A stretch of 10,960 nucleotides of DNA from Methanocaldococcaceae archaeon. Lineage in GTDB: Archaea > AGJL01 > Methanococci > Methanococcales > Methanocaldococcaceae. Below, one piece after another: positions 8,199 to 10,960 of the stretch. Each line of letters starts with the position of its first letter. The first letter of the stretch is position 1. The translations under genes were made by a program, and so were the position numbers. The stretch covers positions 1 through 10,960 of the forward strand of contig JALVUY010000116.1 of the NCBI GenBank assembly GCA_027023665.1, written 5' to 3'. The notes under the pieces were generated by a model. That model was given only the letters and a program-made list of their open reading frames with translations. It was not told the origin of the DNA and searched no databases.

Positions 8199-8262
8199 CC
8201 ATAGGGGCTTCGCCCCTATTGGTATCCCGCCCCATAGGAGGGTTCCACCCTCCTATTGGTAT
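8198..8262. repeat. two tandem GC-rich hairpins with compensatory differences
   Basis: Hairpin 1 pairs CCCATAGGGGC (8198-8208) with GCCCCTATTGG (8212-8222) around a TTC loop. Hairpin 2 pairs CCCATAGGAGGGT (8231-8243) with ACCCTCCTATTGG (8247-8259) around TCC. Each has a single mismatch at the same place near the base. Both are followed by TAT, so TATTGGTAT recurs at 8217 and 8254. The stem tops differ between the two but both stay fully paired. In this very AT-rich genome, GC islands usually mark structured RNA. It could be an ncRNA, the cas6 3' end or terminator, or a small mobile or palindromic repeat. The structure is certain; the role is not. Confidence 0.8.
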
Positions 8263-8318
8263 ACCTCCCATAATAAGCCTGCTTTTTTTAATTTTTAATT
8301 ATTTTTATTTTTATACAG

Positions 8319-8355
8319 GTTTCCATCCTTATTTTAATGGACTACCGATTCAAAC
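8319..8355 (-). repeat. orphan diverged CRISPR repeat
   Basis: This full 37-bp copy of the repeat is in the same orientation as the array repeats at 8807 and 8881. It differs only by ACTACCGATT in place of ACTAATTATT (three adjacent substitutions at 8345-8347). It has no neighbouring repeat at spacer distance. With the array repeat at 8807 it brackets a 451-bp segment carrying a membrane-protein gene and a truncated kinase. Confidence 0.85.
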
Positions 8356-8367
8356 AATAAAGATTTA

Positions 8368-8383
8368 TAGAAAGGTTTATAAT
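8368..8383 (+). promoter_or_regulatory. promoter of the small membrane-protein gene
   Basis: Purine-rich TAGAAAGG (8368-8375) runs directly into TTTATAAT (8376-8383), a good BRE-TATA pair. Start of transcription would fall near 8402-8406, just before the GGTGAT at 8413. A second TATA-like TTTATATA at 8396-8403 is too close to the start codon to give a leader. Confidence 0.5.
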
Positions 8384-8421
8384 TAATTTTATATTTTTAT
8401 ATAAAGATGTTCGGTGATAGA

Positions 8422-8724
8422 ATGAAATGGTTAATTAAACTAATAATATATTTGATTGTTTTGTTTATTCTATATATAATTGCCGCAGTTATGTTGGCGG
8501 TGGATAATTTTGTATTGAATATGATTGCAATTGTTATTTTGTTTGGAAGTGTGATATGGATATATTATAAAATTTTAGTATCAAAATATTTCTGGTTCAT
8601 CGGAATACCAGTATGTATCATAATGATTATGTTAAATCCGATTGTTGGTATTATATTTACGCTTGCATTACATTATTTAAGAGAATGGTTGATAAAAAGG
8701 AAGAATAAATCAAAAAATCTATAA
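8422..8724 (+). CDS. small membrane protein of unknown function
   Basis: I do not recognise this family. It is a 100-aa, highly hydrophobic protein with a helix at about 4-27, a second at about 31-55, and a long hydrophobic stretch at about 58-90 that could be one or two helices. It ends in a basic tail (LIKRKNKSKNL), suggesting a cytoplasmic C-terminus. ATG 8422 is preferred over an upstream ATG at 8407 because GGTGAT (8413-8418) stands 3 nt before it. The kinase start at 8740 follows 15 bp after the stop, as in an operon. The gene lies between two same-orientation CRISPR repeats, so it is either an insertion or the remains of a neighbouring region joined to the array. Size and topology would also suit a viral or plasmid membrane protein, but nothing proves that. 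Confidence 0.7.
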   Translation: MKWLIKLIIYLIVLFILYIIAAVMLAVDNFVLNMIAIVILFGSVIWIYYKILVSKYFWFIGIPVCIIMIMLNPIVGIIFTLALHYLREWLIKRKNKSKNL

Positions 8725-8739
8725 AGTATGGTGATTTAG

Positions 8740-8850
8740 ATGATAATTGCGTTTAGTGGAGTGCAAGGGGTTGGGAAAGATACATTAGCGAAAAAAGTGT
8801 ATAATAGTTTCCATCCTTATTTTAATGGACTAATTATTCAAACAATTTGA
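8740..8850 (+). pseudogene. P-loop nucleotide kinase N-terminus, truncated by a CRISPR repeat
   Basis: An excellent ribosome binding site, GGTGAT (8730-8735), precedes ATG 8740. The frame reads MIIAFSGVQGVGKDTLAKKV, a first beta strand and Walker A loop (GVQGVGKDT, residues 7-15) like those of small P-loop kinases. The GKDT spelling resembles phage-type deoxynucleoside monophosphate kinases. After 22 codons (8805) the sequence becomes CRISPR repeat (8807 on). The frame then continues through the whole repeat and stops at 8848-8850 inside the spacer. The resulting 36-aa chimera lacks every other kinase element and is surely inactive as a kinase. The rest of the gene is not in the window. The exact kinase family is inferred from only about 20 residues. 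Confidence 0.7.
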
Positions 8851-8917
8851 CCCAAATAATTGCCCTTTGAGAAAATATATGTTTCCATCCTTATTTTAAT
8901 GGACTAATTATTCAAAC
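8807..8917 (-). CRISPR. minimal CRISPR array: two 37-bp repeats, one 37-bp spacer
   Basis: Two identical 37-bp repeats lie at 8807-8843 and 8881-8917, with one 37-bp spacer at 8844-8880. The plus strand begins GTTTCCATCCTTATTTTAAT and ends CAAAC. The reverse complement ends in ATGGAAAC, like the 5' handle of archaeal crRNAs, so transcription should be leftward. The leader therefore lies at higher coordinates, next to the cas genes. Each repeat can form a weak stem (TCCAT 8884-8888 with ATGGA 8899-8903). No third repeat follows at spacer distance. The distal repeat abuts a kinase fragment in place of a spacer. Confidence 0.93.
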
Positions 8918-8952
8918 ACTACTAACTATAACATATCTAATACACAAACTCC

Positions 8953-8970
8953 TATATAAATCTTTCTTTT
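8953..8970 (-). promoter_or_regulatory. CRISPR array promoter (BRE/TATA)
   Basis: Read on the minus strand, AAAAGAAAGA (8970-8961) is followed by TTTATATA (8960-8953), a textbook archaeal BRE-TATA pair. Transcription would begin near 8931, about a dozen bases before the first repeat. Confidence 0.55.
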
Positions 8971-9026
8971 AACACCCTATTTTTCTGACTGCATCATTAT
9001 CAAAGTGTTTATAAAAGTAAGAAAGA

Positions 9027-9058
9027 TTGTGCAAACTATTTATAAATAAATTGCACAA
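9027..9058. promoter_or_regulatory. 32-bp dyad in the CRISPR leader
   Basis: TTGTGCAA (9027-9034) and TTGCACAA (9051-9058) are exact inverse complements. They share one centre with the inner palindrome TATTTATAAATA (9037-9048). 28 of 32 positions are symmetric. It is a candidate site for a dimeric regulator or leader-binding protein, about 110 bp from the first repeat. The symmetry is seen; the function is inference. Confidence 0.6.
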
Positions 9059-9286
9059 CCATAAACAAAAATCTCAATAATCAAACCTTATTCCATATAA
9101 AATAAGTTTTATCTAACTCTAAAACATACAAAATAAAAACAAATAACAAAAATCTCTAAAAAATATAAATTTTAATAAGAAAAAATTAGTATTACTTTTT
9201 ATCAATTTTCTAATACCAAATTCAAACAACCCCTTTATAAAAGCAAGAAAGTAAAATTAAAGAATCTAATAACAATATTAAAAACT

Positions 9287-9880
9287 TTATTTACAACATA
9301 TATTTCTATAACAACAATCAATGCATTTCCTTTTATTTACTTTAATGTTCAATGGAAACTCCTCATTTTTAATAATCTTAAATATTAAATCTACAAACTC
9401 AATAGCTTTATCAAAATCTTTTTGTTTGAACTTAATTTCCTTAACTAAATTACTACTCCTTACATAAACAATAAATCCTCTATTAACTTCAACTCCAAAG
9501 TTCTCTTTAATTAATAAACCATATAATATGGACTGATACTTGTGAGTTTTAAATAATCTATTCTTATATTCTGAAAATTTGTAATCTAAAGGGGAATAAC
9601 TTCCATCATCCAATTCCAAAACTTCATCCACAATACCAACAATTTTATATTTTTTTGATGATAAATACACATTTAAAAACTTTGCCTTTGCATTTATGGA
9701 TTTTCTAATGTAATTTTTGTTTATTTTTTCTTTTAAGTCATGAATGTTCCTACCAATTAAAACTTTTTCTCTTTTCTCTTCATGTTGAGGAATTCCTAAA
9801 ACTCTTTCAAAATAAACGAATCTTGGACAATACATATACTCAACAACATCAGATACAGTAATCATCTCTTCCAATTCCAT
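9287..9880 (-). CDS. cas4: CRISPR-associated exonuclease Cas4
   Basis: Cas4 is a RecB-like nuclease with an iron-sulfur cluster that trims pre-spacers and checks their PAM before Cas1-Cas2 integrates them. The 197-aa protein shows C18 in YCPR, H47, metal ligand D85 in GIVDEV, the D99-x-K101 pair in PLDYK, and Q116 with YG at 120-121. The C-terminal cysteine cluster (C186, C189, C190, C195, C196) would complete the Fe-S site with C18. The ATG directly follows the cas2 stop with no gap (TAAATG), showing one operon with cas1 and cas2. A weak GGTG lies about 8 nt upstream. Its 3' end faces the leader. Confidence 0.92.
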   Translation of the reverse strand: MELEEMITVSDVVEYMYCPRFVYFERVLGIPQHEEKREKVLIGRNIHDLKEKINKNYIRKSINAKAKFLNVYLSSKKYKIVGIVDEVLELDDGSYSPLDYKFSEYKNRLFKTHKYQSILYGLLIKENFGVEVNRGFIVYVRSSNLVKEIKFKQKDFDKAIEFVDLIFKIIKNEEFPLNIKVNKRKCIDCCYRNICCK

Positions 9881-10165
9881 TTAAAGCACCATCGTCTTTT
9901 TATTATCTCTAACTAAATCCTTATCAAAATCCTCACCAATACAAATCAACTTTCCAAAACATTTCTCGCAAACCTCTATAATATAGACCTTGTCATTTTC
10001 CTCAATAATATTCTCACAAAAAACTCTCAACTCATCAATCCTATTTTTATTCAAACTCCCAGCAAACACACTCTTTTGAATTCTCAATAATCCATAGCTC
10101 AGACATTTATCTGAAATTTTCTTTCTAATTTTGTCATTGCTTATGTCATAAATTACATAAATCAT
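9881..10165 (-). CDS. cas2: CRISPR-associated protein Cas2
   Basis: This is the 94-aa structural partner that bridges two Cas1 dimers in the spacer-integration complex. It has the ferredoxin fold start MIYVIYDIS with the conserved Asp D7, and the family block RIQKSVFAG (about 28-36). Its length is normal. The ATG overlaps the cas1 stop in an ATGA (4 nt), and GGAGAG lies about 6 nt upstream inside cas1. The stop touches the cas4 start. The three genes are translationally coupled. Confidence 0.93.
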   Translation of the reverse strand: MIYVIYDISNDKIRKKISDKCLSYGLLRIQKSVFAGSLNKNRIDELRVFCENIIEENDKVYIIEVCEKCFGKLICIGEDFDKDLVRDNKKTMVL

Positions 10166-10960
10166 AAATATCTCTCCTTTATGTTATTTGCAATCTCATA
10201 ACACTCTTTTTGGATGAAATCAGGAAACTTATACTTTTTTCCTTTAGATTCAAATTCTCTATTAAATACATTTTCATTCATAAATAAAGAGAATTCTCCA
10301 ATCCCTACATCCGACAATGCTATCCCATTATGCAAAGGAACAAAAAACTCATCTTTAACTTTCTTTTTGTTTATAAAATTTACAACTCCTCTATCCACAT
10401 AAACCCTATACATTTCAATTAAATCATAAACCAAACTTGTTTTATTATACCCATCAGAGTGGATAAACCCAACATAAGGGTCTAAACCAGCAATAATGCA
10501 ACATTTTTCAACAATAGGATAAAGCATTCCATAGCCATAATTTAATAAAGCATTAAATTCATCTTTTGCTGGTCTTCTACTTCTTTCTCTAAACTTATAC
10601 TTCTCTGGAAGAGCATAATTAATCCCTTTAAAATAATACTTTGAGGCAATTCCTTCAATTCCAATAATAGTATCTTTTATTGTTCTTTTTGGAATATTAT
10701 AATTTATTTTACTTAAATAATCGTTTAAATCATTAATACATGATTTTATACCTTCAATTAATCCATCAAAATCTCCCTTATGGTTGTGATTCTTTTTTAA
10801 TTCCTTTAAATATGTTATCTGATTTTTCATTTTTCTTTCAATCCATTTTGATGCATATTTTATCCCTTCAATAGTTTCGGAAAATTTTATCTGATTTCTC
10901 CTGATTTTTCCTGTCTTACCTAATTTACAGTGCCAAATCATTCCTGCTGGTTCTTCATTT
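10162..10960 (-). CDS. cas1: CRISPR integrase Cas1 (5' part beyond the window)
   Basis: Cas1 is the integrase that inserts new spacers at the leader end of the array. The reading frame is open to the right edge (codons NEEPAG precede the internal Met at 10941), so the N-terminal beta domain, roughly 60-80 residues, is outside the window. Counting from that Met, the catalytic metal ligands are E96 in GIEGIASKYYF, H161 in GFIHSDG and E176 at the end of SLVYDLIE, with D173 beside it. The start of the visible part (KIRRNQIKFSE..) is the family's RRxQ segment that opens the helical domain. It is the first gene of the cas1-cas2-cas4 operon seen here, overlapping cas2 by 4 nt. Confidence 0.94.
   Translation of the reverse strand, partial: NEEPAGMIWHCKLGKTGKIRRNQIKFSETIEGIKYASKWIERKMKNQITYLKELKKNHNHKGDFDGLIEGIKSCINDLNDYLSKINYNIPKRTIKDTIIGIEGIASKYYFKGINYALPEKYKFRERSRRPAKDEFNALLNYGYGMLYPIVEKCCIIAGLDPYVGFIHSDGYNKTSLVYDLIEMYRVYVDRGVVNFINKKKVKDEFFVPLHNGIALSDVGIGEFSLFMNENVFNREFESKGKKYKFPDFIQKECYEIANNIKERYL

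Larger units (their letters stand above)
8918..9286 (-). promoter_or_regulatory. CRISPR leader region
   Basis: This 369-bp, very AT-rich stretch has no credible gene. It lies between the leader-proximal repeat and cas4, upstream of the array in the predicted crRNA direction. It holds a promoter (8953-8970), an inverted pair AATCTTTCTT (8959-8968) and AAGAAAGATT (9019-9028), a 32-bp dyad (9027-9058), and two 18-bp direct repeats, TTTATAAAAGYAAGAAAG, at 9008-9025 and 9234-9251 (one mismatch). Such leaders recruit Cas1-Cas2 and drive array transcription. Confidence 0.7.

Noticed and set aside
8129..8386. 85-codon open frame after cas6
   Set aside because: It runs through the decayed repeat, both GC hairpins and the orphan repeat, has no ribosome binding site, and its residues simply translate these repeats.
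8129..8400. The hairpin region as a tRNA or other known RNA gene
   Set aside because: There is no cloverleaf, CCA-acceptor pairing or T-loop consensus. Only two simple hairpins are present.
8356..8806. The segment between repeats as one very long spacer
   Set aside because: 451 bp is far beyond spacer size, and it contains a promoter, a ribosome binding site and coding sequence.
8175..8917. An insertion sequence or transposon causing the disorder
   Set aside because: No transposase, terminal inverted repeats or target-site duplication were seen. CRISPR-repeat recombination explains the junctions better.
10939..10941. Met at 10941 as the true start of cas1
   Set aside because: The frame is open to the window edge, the visible protein lacks the Cas1 N-terminal domain, and no good ribosome binding site is placed for it.

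Overview
The window reads as the chromosome of an AT-rich, hyperthermophilic, Methanocaldococcus-like methanogenic archaeon. The evidence is strong A+T bias, GGTGA-type ribosome binding sites 3-6 nt before start codons, GTG and TTG starts, TATA/BRE-like promoters, and an archaeal gene set: a SecD, a RecJ-like DHH nuclease, a bifunctional IMPase/FBPase, an archaeal pyruvate kinase and a methanogen Cas6b. The genus is my inference from recognising protein families, not from a search.

Left part (1-7404), core genes. A short 18-bp tandem repeat precedes a two-gene MacB/LolD-type ABC exporter operon (permease 100-1287, ATPase 1287-1961). Pyruvate kinase follows (best start TTG 1985), convergent with an inositol monophosphatase/fructose-1,6-bisphosphatase (3410-4174, minus). 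A SemiSWEET sugar transporter (4282-4566, minus) is divergent from secD (4734-5918). A RecJ/GAN-like DHH nuclease (6004-7404) closes this part.

Right part (7455-10960), a CRISPR locus. cas6 (Cas6b type) lies on the plus strand. Then comes a disordered stretch: a decayed CRISPR-repeat fragment (about 8175-8198), two GC-rich hairpins (8198-8259), a diverged orphan repeat (8319-8355), a small membrane-protein gene (8422-8724) with its own promoter, and the first 22 codons of a P-loop nucleotide kinase (8740-8805). The kinase runs directly into a two-repeat, one-spacer CRISPR array (8807-8917). A 369-bp AT-rich leader (8918-9286) with a conspicuous 32-bp dyad separates the array from cas4, cas2 and cas1. 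These three are tightly packed and transcribed leftward toward the array; cas1 runs off the right edge.

How it fits together: Cas1, Cas2 and Cas4 are the spacer-acquisition module, the leader supplies the integration site and promoter, and Cas6b cuts the array transcript. No interference genes (Cascade, Cas3, Csm/Cmr) are in the window. The most unusual feature is the array itself. It carries one spacer, its distal end has beheaded a kinase gene, and a 451-bp gene-bearing segment sits between two same-orientation CRISPR repeats. This suggests an array collapsed, rearranged or captured by recombination at repeats.
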